Shown here piece by piece: positions 43,535-52,047 of a stretch of DNA of 64,000 nucleotides; the stretch's first letter is position 1, and each line of letters starts with the position of its first letter. The notes beneath the pieces are model-generated. The model was not told the origin of the DNA. It ran no database searches and worked only from the letters and a program-made list of their open reading frames with translations. Location: contig NZ_JARVKY010000020.1 in the NCBI RefSeq assembly GCF_029813785.1, positions 116,659 through 180,658 of the forward strand, in the 5' to 3' direction. A program made the translations under genes and the position numbers. The stretch is from Streptomyces sp. DH41. GTDB lineage: Bacteria > Actinomycetota > Actinomycetes > Streptomycetales > Streptomycetaceae.

Positions 43535-45175
43535 ATGCGCATCCTCGGTATCAACGCCCTGTTCCACGACCCGGCCGCCGCGCTCGTCGTCGACGGCCGG
43601 ACCGTCGCGGCCGCCGAGGAAGAGCGCTTCAGCCGCCGCAAGCACGGCAAGCGTCCGGTGCCCTTCTCCGCGTGGGAGGTGCCGGAGCTGTCGGCGCGGT
43701 GGTGCCTGGAGCACGCCGGGATCCGGCCCGAGGAACTGGACGCCGTCGCGTACTCCTTCGACCCGGGGCTCGCCCGGCCCGCCCGCGACATGGGCCTGGA
43801 CGACCCGTGGGACCCGCTGCGGCTGGAGTACGCCCGGCGCGCCCCCGAGTTCCTCGCCGACGCGCTGCCCGGGCTCGACCCGGACCAGGTCGTCTTCGTC
43901 CCGCACCACGTGGCGCACGCCGCCTCCGCCGGACCGGCCTCACCGCACCCCGACAACGACGTCCTCGTCCTCGACGGACGCGGCGAGTCCGCCTCCCACC
44001 TGGCCGGCCGCTACCGCGACGGCAAGCTCGACACCCTCGCCACGCAGGCCCTCCCGCACTCCCTCGGCCTCGTCTACGAGGAACTGACCGAGCACCTCGG
44101 CTTCCTGCGCAGCAGCGACGAGTACAAGGTGATGGCCCTCGCCTCCTACGGCACCCCCCGCCACCTCGACCGCCTGCGCGAGCACATCCACGCCACCGGC
44201 GACGGCGGCTTCCGCGCCCACGGCGTCGACTGGGCGGCCCTCGCCCCGGCCCGCGCCAAGGGCGAGGACTGGACGAAGGACCACGCCGACCTCGCCGCGA
44301 GCACCCAGGCCGTACTGGAGGAACTCCTCCTGGAACTCGTGCACTGGCTGCACCGCGAAGCCGGGGGAGAAGCGCTGACCATGGCGGGCGGCGTCGCCCT
44401 CAACTGCGTCGCCAACTCGAAGATCGCCGCCCGTGGCCCGTACCGGCACGTGTGGGTGCAGCCCGCCGCCGGAGACGCCGGCACCGCCCTCGGCGGCGCC
44501 CTGCACGTGGCCGCCGCCCAGGAGGGTGCCGCCCCCGAGCCCATGCCCGGCGCCGACCTCGGCCGCGGCTGGAGCGACGACGAGATCCGCGCCTGGCTGG
44601 AGACGGCGGCGATCCCCTACGAGGAGCCGGACGACATCGCCGAGACGGTCGCCGAGGAACTGGCCCGGGACGGCGTCGTCGCCTGGTTCCAGGGGCGCGG
44701 CGAGTTCGGGCCGCGCGCCCTCGGGCACCGCTCCCTGATGGCCCACCCGGGCCGCTCCGAGAACCTGGAGCGGCTCAACCACGTCAAGGGCCGCGAGGAG
44801 TTCCGCCCCGTCGCGCCCATGGTGCTCGCCGACCGCGCCGCCGACATCTTCACCGGGCCCCTCCCCAGCCCCTACATGCTCTTCGTACACGACGTCGCCC
44901 CCGCCTGGCGGGACCGGATCCCGGCCGTCGTGCACGTCGACGGCACCGCCCGCATCCAGACCGTCGAGGAGCGCCGCGAGCCGCTCGTCGCCCGGATGCT
45001 GAACGCCTTCGAACGCCGCACCGGACTGCCCGTCGTGGTCAACACCAGCCTCAACACCGCGGGACGGCCCATGGTCGACGACCCGCGCGACGCGCTGGAG
45101 TGCTTCGGCTCCGCACCCGTGGACCTGCTGGCCATCGGACCGTTCGCGGTGCGCCGGGGGAAGGCGTTCGCATGA
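43535..45175 (+). CDS. Carbamoyltransferase (NodU/CmcH/TobZ family)
   Basis: The protein has 546 residues. The N-terminal Kae1-like domain begins MRILGINALFHDPAAALVVD and carries the metal-binding FVPHHVAHAAS (about residue 122). The C-terminal YrdC-like part has WFQGRGEFGPRALGHRSL and VVNTSLNTAGRPMV. Members transfer a carbamoyl group from carbamoyl phosphate via carbamoyl-AMP to a sugar or antibiotic hydroxyl. As first gene of a glycosyltransferase operon it probably carbamoylates the glycan or a sugar precursor. Confidence 0.93.
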   Translation: MRILGINALFHDPAAALVVDGRTVAAAEEERFSRRKHGKRPVPFSAWEVPELSARWCLEHAGIRPEELDAVAYSFDPGLARPARDMGLDDPWDPLRLEYARRAPEFLADALPGLDPDQVVFVPHHVAHAASAGPASPHPDNDVLVLDGRGESASHLAGRYRDGKLDTLATQALPHSLGLVYEELTEHLGFLRSSDEYKVMALASYGTPRHLDRLREHIHATGDGGFRAHGVDWAALAPARAKGEDWTKDHADLAASTQAVLEELLLELVHWLHREAGGEALTMAGGVALNCVANSKIAARGPYRHVWVQPAAGDAGTALGGALHVAAAQEGAAPEPMPGADLGRGWSDDEIRAWLETAAIPYEEPDDIAETVAEELARDGVVAWFQGRGEFGPRALGHRSLMAHPGRSENLERLNHVKGREEFRPVAPMVLADRAADIFTGPLPSPYMLFVHDVAPAWRDRIPAVVHVDGTARIQTVEERREPLVARMLNAFERRTGLPVVVNTSLNTAGRPMVDDPRDALECFGSAPVDLLAIGPFAVRRGKAFA

Positions 45176-46206
45176 CCGGCGTCCCCCAGGCCGGCGGCGC
45201 CAGGACCGGCTACGCCGTCGTCGTCCCCACCCTCGTCCGCGACACGCTGGCCGACTGCCTGGCCGCGCTGGTCGCCGCGATCGGACCCGACCCCGACGAG
45301 ATCGTCCTCGTCGACGACCGGCCCGACCCCGACGCCGACCCCGACGCGCTGGAGCATCCGCTCGGCGTCCTCGGCGACCTGCGCGAGCGCACGGTGGTGC
45401 TGCGCAGCGGCGGCAGGGGGCCCGCCGCCGCCCGCAACACCGGCTTCCGCGCGGTCACCTCGCCCTGGACCGCCTTCCTCGACGACGACGTCCAGGTCGG
45501 CCCGCACTGGTGCGACCAGCTGGTCCAGGACCTCGCCGAGGCGGCACCCGACACGGGTGCCGTGCAGGGTGTGATCGCCGTTCCGTTGCCGGGCGAGCGC
45601 CGTCCCACCGACTGGGAGCGCGGCACCGCCGGCCTCGCGCGGGCTCAGTGGATCACCGCCGACATGGCCTACCGCACCGACGTGCTCAAGGAGGTCGACG
45701 GCTTCGACGAACGCTTCACCCGCGCCTTCCGCGAGGACGCCGACCTCGCGCTGCGCGTCCTCGACGCGGGGTGGCGCATCCGGCGGGGCCGCCGCACCAC
45801 CCGGCATCCCGTACGCGACGCCTCCCGCTGGGCGTCCCTGAAACAGCAGCGCGGCAACGCCGACGACGCCCTGATGCTGCGGCTGCACGGCCCCGACTGG
45901 TGGGCCAAGGCGGTGGCCCCCAAGGGCCGGATCCGGCGCCACGCGGCGATCACCGCCGCCGGCGTGGCCGCCCTCGCCCTCGTCGCCGCCGGCCGTCCCC
46001 GCGCCGCCGCGGTCGCCGGGCTCGGCTGGGCCGCCGGCACCGCGGAGTTCGCCTGGACCCGCATCGCCGCCGGACCGCGCACTCGTCACGAGGTCACGAC
46101 CATGCTGGTCACCAGCGCGCTCATCCCGCCCACCGCGACGTGGCACCGGCTGAGCGGACTGTGGCGGCACCGGCGCGCCCCCGCCTGGCGGGAGGTGGCC
46201 GCATGA
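45172..46206 (+). CDS. GT2-family glycosyltransferase with C-terminal hydrophobic segment
   Basis: The protein has 344 residues. The GT-A core has YAVVVPTLVRDTLADCLAAL, EIVLVDDRPD, GPAAARNTGFRAV and the metal-binding FLDDDVQVGP, then GFDERFTRAFREDADLALR (acceptor/catalytic region). After about residue 250 come one or two hydrophobic helices (AAITAAGVAALALVAAGRP), so it is probably membrane-associated. It overlaps both neighbours by four bases. Confidence 0.9.
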   Translation: MTGVPQAGGARTGYAVVVPTLVRDTLADCLAALVAAIGPDPDEIVLVDDRPDPDADPDALEHPLGVLGDLRERTVVLRSGGRGPAAARNTGFRAVTSPWTAFLDDDVQVGPHWCDQLVQDLAEAAPDTGAVQGVIAVPLPGERRPTDWERGTAGLARAQWITADMAYRTDVLKEVDGFDERFTRAFREDADLALRVLDAGWRIRRGRRTTRHPVRDASRWASLKQQRGNADDALMLRLHGPDWWAKAVAPKGRIRRHAAITAAGVAALALVAAGRPRAAAVAGLGWAAGTAEFAWTRIAAGPRTRHEVTTMLVTSALIPPTATWHRLSGLWRHRRAPAWREVAA

Positions 46207-46883
46207 GCCCCGTCAAGACCGTGCTGTTCGACCGCGACGGCACCCTCGTCCACGACGTCCCCTACAACGGCGACCCCGAGCGGGTCCGGCCCGTCGAGGG
46301 CGCCCGCGAGGGGGTGGCGCTGCTGCGCGAACACGGCATCAGCGTCGGCGTCGTCACCAACCAGTCGGGTGTCGCCCGCGGCCTCATCAGCGACACCGAC
46401 GTCCGCCACGTCAACCGGCGGATCGACGACCTCGTCGGCCCCTTCGACGTATGGGCGATCTGCCCGCACGGCCCCGACGACGGCTGCCACTGCCGCAAGC
46501 CGCAGCCCGGCCTGGTCCTGTGGGCGGCCGGACGCGTCTGCACCGCCCCCGCCGACTGCGTCGTCATCGGCGACATCGGCGCCGACATCCAGGCCGCCGA
46601 ACGCGCGGGTGCCCACGGCATCCTCGTCCCCAACGCGCAGACCCGCCCGGAGGAGACGGCCGCCGCGGCCCACGTCGCCCCGGACCTCCTGACCGCCGTA
46701 CGGGCGGTACTCGACGGCCCGCCCAGGGGCCGGGTCCTGGCGGACGAACGTCCCATCGAGGCGGCGTTCGGGACGGGGACGGCCTCTGCCCCCACCACCC
46801 CCGTCCCTGCTCCCGCCCCCGAGGCGGCACCCGGGACGCCCCGGTCACGTGCCGCCGCGCACACCCGCGGGAGGCCGCGATGA
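46203..46883 (+). CDS. gmhB: GmhB-type D-glycero-D-manno-heptose 1,7-bisphosphate phosphatase
   Basis: The protein has 226 residues. The HAD motifs are VLFDRDGTLVHDVPYNGDP (motif I, DxDGT), VVTNQSGVARG (motif II), the zinc-binding CPHGPDDGCHCRKPQPG loop of the HisB/GmhB group and VIGDIGADIQAAERAG (motif IV). The enzyme removes the C7 phosphate in the ADP-heptose pathway. The other two pathway enzymes, GmhA and HldE, are in the same operon, which makes this substrate much more likely than histidinol phosphate. The last 50 residues are a Pro/Ala-rich tail. Confidence 0.88.
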   Translation: MSPVKTVLFDRDGTLVHDVPYNGDPERVRPVEGAREGVALLREHGISVGVVTNQSGVARGLISDTDVRHVNRRIDDLVGPFDVWAICPHGPDDGCHCRKPQPGLVLWAAGRVCTAPADCVVIGDIGADIQAAERAGAHGILVPNAQTRPEETAAAAHVAPDLLTAVRAVLDGPPRGRVLADERPIEAAFGTGTASAPTTPVPAPAPEAAPGTPRSRAAAHTRGRPR

Positions 46884-47869
46884 AGGCGCTCGTCACCCGG
46901 CTCGACAGCTTCGGCGACGTACTGCTCGCCGGGCCCGCCGTGCGGGCCGTCGCCGCCCGGGCCGACCACGTCACACTGCTGTGCGGATCGCGCGGCGCAC
47001 CCGCCGCCCGCCTGCTGCCCGGCGTGGACGAGGTGCTGGTGTGGGACGCGCCGTGGGGCGGGTTCCAGCCGCCCGACGTCAGCCGGGCGGACATCGACGC
47101 GCTCGCGGACCGGATCGACGCCGACACCGCGCTGATCCTGACCTCCTTCCACCAGTCCCCGCTGCCCACCGCCCTGGTCCTGCGTCTCGCCGGCGTCCGG
47201 CACATCGCCGCGGACAGCGTGGACTACCCCGGCTCCCTCCTCGACCTGCGCCACCAGCGCGCCCCGCACGCCCACGAGGCCGAGGCCGCGCTCGACCTTG
47301 CCGAGGCGGCCGGATTCCCCCGGCCCGACGACGGACGGCTGCTGGTGCGCACACCGCCCCCCGCCGACGCGCTGACCGGCCCCGGCCCCTACGTCGTGCT
47401 CCACCCCGGCGCCAGCGTCCCCGCCCGCGCCTGGAGCCCCGAACGCGCCGCCGAGGCCGTGCGCGAACTCGCCGCGGCCGGGCACCGCGTGCTGGTCACC
47501 GGCGGCCCCGACGAACGCGGCCTCACCGCGTACGTCGCGGGCGAACACGGCACCGACCTCGGCGGCCGCACCGAGGCCCCGGAACTGTCCGGTGTCCTCG
47601 CGGGCGCCACCGTCGTCGTCACCGGCAACACCGCGCCCGCCCACCTCGCCGCCGCCGTCGGCACCCCGGTCGTGTCCCTGTTCGCACCCGTCGTACCGGC
47701 CGAGCGCTGGCGGCCGTACGGCGTCCCGTACGTCCTGCTCGGCGACCAGGACGCGCCCTGCGCCGACAGCCGGGCCCGGGACTGCCCCGTCCCCGGCCAC
47801 CCCTGCCTGAACACCGTCACGGCGACCGACGTGGCCGCCGCCGTCGAGAAACTCCTGGGGGAGGCATGA
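46880..47869 (+). CDS. GT9-family glycosyltransferase (heptosyltransferase-like), first copy
   Basis: The protein has 329 residues and a GT-B fold of the GT9 family. The N-terminal LVTRLDSFGDVLLAGPAVRA, the central VVLHPGASVPARAWSPER and the nucleotide-sugar site VVTGNTAPAHLAAAVGTPVV are all characteristic of LPS heptosyltransferases WaaC/WaaF and relatives. With ADP-heptose enzymes in the same operon, ADP-heptose is the likely donor. It overlaps neighbours by four bases. Confidence 0.9.
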   Translation: MKALVTRLDSFGDVLLAGPAVRAVAARADHVTLLCGSRGAPAARLLPGVDEVLVWDAPWGGFQPPDVSRADIDALADRIDADTALILTSFHQSPLPTALVLRLAGVRHIAADSVDYPGSLLDLRHQRAPHAHEAEAALDLAEAAGFPRPDDGRLLVRTPPPADALTGPGPYVVLHPGASVPARAWSPERAAEAVRELAAAGHRVLVTGGPDERGLTAYVAGEHGTDLGGRTEAPELSGVLAGATVVVTGNTAPAHLAAAVGTPVVSLFAPVVPAERWRPYGVPYVLLGDQDAPCADSRARDCPVPGHPCLNTVTATDVAAAVEKLLGEA

Positions 47870-48819
47870 GGATCCTCATCTGGCACGTGCACGGGTCGTG
47901 GACCACGGCCTTCGTGCAGGGCCCGCACACCTACCTCGTCCCCGTCACCCCGGACCGCGGACCCGACGGCCTCGGCCGCGCCCGCACCTGGGACTGGCCC
48001 GACTCCGTCGTGGAAGTACCGCCTCAGCGGCTGCGGGACGAGCACATCGACCTCGTGATCATCCAGCGCCCGCACGAACTCGCCCTGGTCGACCAGTGGC
48101 TGGGCCGCCGCCCGCCGCTGGTGTACCTGGAGCACAACGCCCCCGACGGTGACGTGCCCGACACCCGCCACCCCGCCGCGGACCTCCCCGACGTCACCAC
48201 CCTCGTCCACGTCACCCACTTCAACCGGCTGATGTGGGACGCGGGACCGGCCGACACGACGGTCATCGAGCACGGCATCGTCGACCCCGGCCACCGCTGG
48301 ACCGGCGAGCTGGACCGCGCCGCCGTCGTCGTCAACGAGCCCGTCCGGCGTGGCCGCACGACCGGCACGGACCTGCTCCCCGAGTTCTCCCGCGCCGCCC
48401 CGCTCGACGTCTTCGGCATGCGCACCGAAGGTCTCGCCGAGCACATCGGCGTCGACCCCGGCCGCTGCCGCACCCAGGACGTCCCCCAGGGCGACTTGCA
48501 CGCCGAACTGGCCCGCCGCCGCGTCTACGTCCACCCCGTCCGCTGGACCTCCCTCGGCCTGTCCCTCCTGGAGGCCATGCACCTGGGCATGCCCGTGGTC
48601 GCCCTCGCCACCACCGAGGTGACCGAGGCCGTGCCCCCGGGCGCCGGAGTGGTCTCCAACCGCATCGACGTACTGACCGACGCCGTACGCGACTTCCTCG
48701 CCGACCCGTCGCACGCGCGGACGGTCGGCGACGGGGCCCGTGCGGCGGCCCTGTCCCGCTACGGGCTGTCCCGCTTCCTGGACGACTGGGAGCGGCTGCT
48801 GAAGGAGGTGACCCGATGA
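47866..48819 (+). CDS. GT4-like glycosyltransferase
   Basis: The protein has 317 residues and is a compact GT-B enzyme. The start MRILIWHVHGSWTTAFVQG resembles a short acceptor domain, and the C-terminal half has YVHPVRWTSLGLSLLEAMHL with the E-x7-type EAMHLGMPVVALATTE donor motif. Donor and acceptor are unknown. ATG overlaps the preceding stop. Confidence 0.86.
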   Translation: MRILIWHVHGSWTTAFVQGPHTYLVPVTPDRGPDGLGRARTWDWPDSVVEVPPQRLRDEHIDLVIIQRPHELALVDQWLGRRPPLVYLEHNAPDGDVPDTRHPAADLPDVTTLVHVTHFNRLMWDAGPADTTVIEHGIVDPGHRWTGELDRAAVVVNEPVRRGRTTGTDLLPEFSRAAPLDVFGMRTEGLAEHIGVDPGRCRTQDVPQGDLHAELARRRVYVHPVRWTSLGLSLLEAMHLGMPVVALATTEVTEAVPPGAGVVSNRIDVLTDAVRDFLADPSHARTVGDGARAAALSRYGLSRFLDDWERLLKEVTR

Positions 48820-50033
48820 GGATCGCCATGGTGTCCGAGCACGCGAGTCCGCTCGCCGCGCTCGGCGGCGTCGACGCCGGTGGACAGAACGTCTACGTGG
48901 CCCGTCTCACCGAGGAGTTGGCCAAGCGCGGCCACGACGTCACGGTCTACACCCGCCGGGACGCCACCACTCTGCCCGACCGGGTGCCGCTGCCCGGCGG
49001 CGCGGTCGTCGAGCACGTGCCGGCCGGACCGCCCGCGGTCGTGCCCAAGGACGAACTGTTCCCGCACATGCCCGCCTTCGGCGCCCACCTGGCACGCGCC
49101 TGGGCCCGGGAGACGCCCGACGTGGTGCACGCCCACTTCTGGATGTCCGGCATGGCCTCCCAGATCGGCGCCCGGCCGCACGGCGTCCCCCTCGTGCAGA
49201 CCTTCCACGCCCTCGGCACCGTCAAGCGGCGCCACCAGGGCATGCGGGACACCAGCCCGTACGAACGCATCGGCATCGAACGGCAGCTCGGCCGCGCCTG
49301 CGAACGGGTCCTGGCCACCTGCACCGACGAGGTCGTCGAACTCGGCGACATGGGCGTACCGCCCCGGCAGGTGTCCGTCGTCCCCTGCGGTGTGGACGCC
49401 GAGCACTTCCACCCCACCGCCGACACCGGCCGCACCCCCGCCCGCAAGGAGCGGCACCGGCTGCTGGCCTGCGGCCGGCTCGTGCCCCGCAAGGGCTACG
49501 ACCAGGCCATCCGCGCCCTGGCCCACGTCCCCGACACCGAACTCCTCGTCGCGGGCGGCCCGCCCGCCGGCGGCCTCGACGCCGACCCCGAGGCACAGCG
49601 CCTGACCGCGCTCGCCCGCCGCACCGGCGTCGCCGACCGGGTCCGGCTGCTCGGCGCGGTCGACCCCGAGGACATGCCCGCCCTGCTCCGCAGCGCCGAC
49701 CTGGTGCTGTGCACCCCGCTCTACGAGCCCTTCGGCATCGTGCCGCTGGAGGCGATGGCCTGCGGCGTGCCCGTCCTCGCCACCGACGTCGGCGGCCACC
49801 GCGACTCCGTGGCCGACGGGACCACGGGCCGCCTGGTCACCCCGCAGGACCCCGAGGCCATCGCGGACGCCGCCCGCGAACTCCTCGCCGACGAACGGCT
49901 GCGCCGCCAGTACGGCAGGAACGGCCGTGAACGCGTCCTGCGGCACTACACCTGGGCGCGCGTCGCCGACGGCGCGGAACAGGTCTACCGCCTGACCGTC
50001 GCCGACCACGCACTGTCGAAGGAGGTGGCGTGA
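48816..50033 (+). CDS. GT4-family glycosyltransferase
   Basis: The protein has 405 residues and is a classic GT4. The acceptor-side loop GGVDAGGQNVYVARLTEELA at the start resembles MshA and sucrose-phosphate synthase types; DVVHAHFWMSG and VPCGVDAEHFHP lie in the middle; GRLVPRKGYDQAIRAL and YEPFGIVPLEAMACGVPVLA form the donor site. It is probably a retaining enzyme using a nucleotide sugar. It overlaps the upstream gene by four bases. Confidence 0.93.
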   Translation: MRIAMVSEHASPLAALGGVDAGGQNVYVARLTEELAKRGHDVTVYTRRDATTLPDRVPLPGGAVVEHVPAGPPAVVPKDELFPHMPAFGAHLARAWARETPDVVHAHFWMSGMASQIGARPHGVPLVQTFHALGTVKRRHQGMRDTSPYERIGIERQLGRACERVLATCTDEVVELGDMGVPPRQVSVVPCGVDAEHFHPTADTGRTPARKERHRLLACGRLVPRKGYDQAIRALAHVPDTELLVAGGPPAGGLDADPEAQRLTALARRTGVADRVRLLGAVDPEDMPALLRSADLVLCTPLYEPFGIVPLEAMACGVPVLATDVGGHRDSVADGTTGRLVTPQDPEAIADAARELLADERLRRQYGRNGRERVLRHYTWARVADGAEQVYRLTVADHALSKEVA

Positions 50034-50668
50034 TGACCGTCCACCCGCCCGTCGTCGGGCACTGCGACGAACTCCAGGAAGCGCTGGGGACCTTCCGCGC
50101 CTCCGCGCACGTCACCGAACGCTGGGGCTCGCGGCTCGCCGCCGTCCTCTCCGGAGGCGGCCGGCTGCTGGCCGCGGGCAACGGCGGCAGCGCCGCCCAG
50201 GCCCAGCACCTGACCGCCGAACTCGTCGGCCGCTACCGCGACGACCGCCCGCCGTTCTCCGCGATCGCCCTGCACGCCGACACGTCCTCCACCACCGCCA
50301 TCGCCAACGACTACGGCGTCGACGAGGTGTTCGCCCGCCAGGTCCGCGCCCACGGCCGCGAGGGCGACGTACTGATGCTGCTGTCCACCAGCGGCGCCAG
50401 CGCCAACCTGCTCTCCGCGGCCGACGCCGCCCGCGCGGCCGGGGTACGGGTGTGGGCGCTCACCGGCTGCGCCCCCAACCCGCTCATGGCGGGCAGCGAC
50501 GAGTCTCTGTGCGTGGACGCCCCCTCGACGGCCACCGTCCAGGAGATCCACCTGGTCGCCGTGCACATGGTGTGCGCGGCCTTCGACGCCGCGCTGGAGC
50601 GGGGCGTACGGGGTGTGCGGGGCCCACGGGAGGCCGGGGGCCCGCAGGGCGAGGGAACGCGGAGGTGA
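50033..50668 (+). CDS. gmhA: Phosphoheptose isomerase (sedoheptulose-7-phosphate isomerase)
   Basis: The protein has 211 residues and a single SIS domain with GmhA signatures: LLAAGNGGSAAQAQHLTAEL (about residue 45), DYGVDEVFARQV, and LMLLSTSGASANLL. The conserved residues of the active site at the dimer interface include the Gln/His pair in QAQH and a Glu/His pair in VQEIHLVAVHM. It converts sedoheptulose 7-phosphate to D-glycero-D-manno-heptose 7-phosphate, the first step to ADP-heptose. Start is ATG 50033, or GTG 50030 overlapping the upstream stop. The 20-residue basic Gly-rich tail is extra. Confidence 0.93.
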   Translation: MTVHPPVVGHCDELQEALGTFRASAHVTERWGSRLAAVLSGGGRLLAAGNGGSAAQAQHLTAELVGRYRDDRPPFSAIALHADTSSTTAIANDYGVDEVFARQVRAHGREGDVLMLLSTSGASANLLSAADAARAAGVRVWALTGCAPNPLMAGSDESLCVDAPSTATVQEIHLVAVHMVCAAFDAALERGVRGVRGPREAGGPQGEGTRR

Positions 50669-50676
50669 CCGGACGC

Positions 50677-52047
50677 ATGGCTGACAGGGCTCCTCTGGTC
50701 GTGGTCGGCGACGCCCTGCTGGACCGCGACCTCACCGGCTCCGCCGACCGGCTGGCGCCCGACGCGCCGGTACCGGTCGTGTCGGAGTGCGCCGAGCGCG
50801 TACGTCCCGGAGGCGCCGCGCTCGCCGCCTACCTGGCCGCCCGCGACGGCCGGGAGGTCACCCTGATCACGGGCGCGGGCGACGACCCGGCGAGCACGGT
50901 CCTGCGCGAACTCCTCGACCCCTGGCTGACCCTGATCCCGCTCCCCCTCACCGGCACCCTGCCCGAGAAGACCCGGGTCCTGGCGCAGGACCGCCCCGTC
51001 GTACGCCTCGACCGGGGCGGCGGCCGGGCCCGCGAGGCCACGGACGAGGCCCGCGCGGCGCTGCGCTCCGCCCGGGCCGTCCTGGTCTCCGACTACGGCC
51101 GCGGCACGGCGGACGCCCTGCGGGACGCACTGGCCGCCCGCCCGCCGCTGGTCTGGGACCCGCACCCGCGCGGGGGCCCGCCGGTCCCCGGCACCCGGTT
51201 GGTGACACCCGCCGAGAAGGAGGCGCACGGCTTCGCCCCGCCCGGCGGCCACCAGGGCGGAGGCCTGCGCGCCGCCGCGCTCAACGCCACCGCCCTGGTA
51301 CGGGACTGGCGGGTGGCGGCGGTGACGGTCACCCTCGGCTCGCGCGGCGCCCTGCTCTCCTACGGCGAGCACCCTCTGCTCTTCCCCGCGCCCGCCGCCC
51401 ACCACGGCGACTCCTGCGGCGCGGGGGACCGGTTCGCGGCCACCGCCGCCGGGCTGCTGGCCGACGGCGCGCTGGTGGGGGAGGCCGTCGAGGGCGCGGT
51501 GGGTGCCGCGACGGCGTTCGTCGCCGCGGGCGGCGCGGGCGCCCTGCCCCCCGCCGACAGCGGCCCGGTACCGGCCGCCGCGCCCGACACCGACGACCCG
51601 CGGGCACTGGCCGCCCGCGTCCGCGCCCAGCACGGCACGGTGGTCGCCGCGGGCGGCTGCTTCGACCTGCTGCACGCGGGCCACGTCGGCCTCCTCCAGG
51701 CCGCCCGGCGACTCGGCGACTGCCTGGTCGTCTGCGTCAACTCCGACGCCTCCGTGCGGCGCCGCAAGGGCGACGGCCGCCCCGTCAACCCCCTCGCCGA
51801 CCGCGTGCGCGTCCTGCGCGCCCTGGCCTGCGTCGACGCGGTCGCCGTCTTCGACGAGGACACCCCCGAACGCCTCCTCGGCGACCTGCGACCCGACGTG
51901 TGGGTCAAGGGCGGCGACTACGCGGGCGCGGACCTCCCCGAGGCCGGCCTGCTCCAGGAGTGGGGTGGCCAGGCGGTCCTCCTGCCCTACCTGGACGGCC
52001 GCTCCTCCACGGCCCTGATGGCCCGCGCGGCGGAGGGGGTGCGATGA
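50677..52047 (+). CDS. hldE: Bifunctional heptose 7-phosphate kinase / heptose 1-phosphate adenylyltransferase
   Basis: The protein has 456 residues. The N-terminal PfkB/ribokinase domain begins VVVGDALLDRDLTGSADRLA and has DSCGAGDRFAATAAG as the catalytic anion-hole motif (about residue 245). The C-terminal cytidylyltransferase-like domain has GGCFDLLHAGHVGLLQAA with HxGH (about residue 330) and VCVNSDASVRRRKG. Together they phosphorylate C1 of heptose 7-phosphate and, after GmhB, add AMP to give ADP-heptose. ATG 50677 sits at an ideal GGAGGTGA site; GTG 50665 overlaps the gmhA stop. Confidence 0.94.
   Translation: MADRAPLVVVGDALLDRDLTGSADRLAPDAPVPVVSECAERVRPGGAALAAYLAARDGREVTLITGAGDDPASTVLRELLDPWLTLIPLPLTGTLPEKTRVLAQDRPVVRLDRGGGRAREATDEARAALRSARAVLVSDYGRGTADALRDALAARPPLVWDPHPRGGPPVPGTRLVTPAEKEAHGFAPPGGHQGGGLRAAALNATALVRDWRVAAVTVTLGSRGALLSYGEHPLLFPAPAAHHGDSCGAGDRFAATAAGLLADGALVGEAVEGAVGAATAFVAAGGAGALPPADSGPVPAAAPDTDDPRALAARVRAQHGTVVAAGGCFDLLHAGHVGLLQAARRLGDCLVVCVNSDASVRRRKGDGRPVNPLADRVRVLRALACVDAVAVFDEDTPERLLGDLRPDVWVKGGDYAGADLPEAGLLQEWGGQAVLLPYLDGRSSTALMARAAEGVR

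Noticed and set aside
46203..46883. Histidinol-phosphatase (HisB-type) assignment
   Set aside because: The same HAD subfamily includes GmhB, and gmhA and hldE lie in the same operon, while no histidine genes are near.
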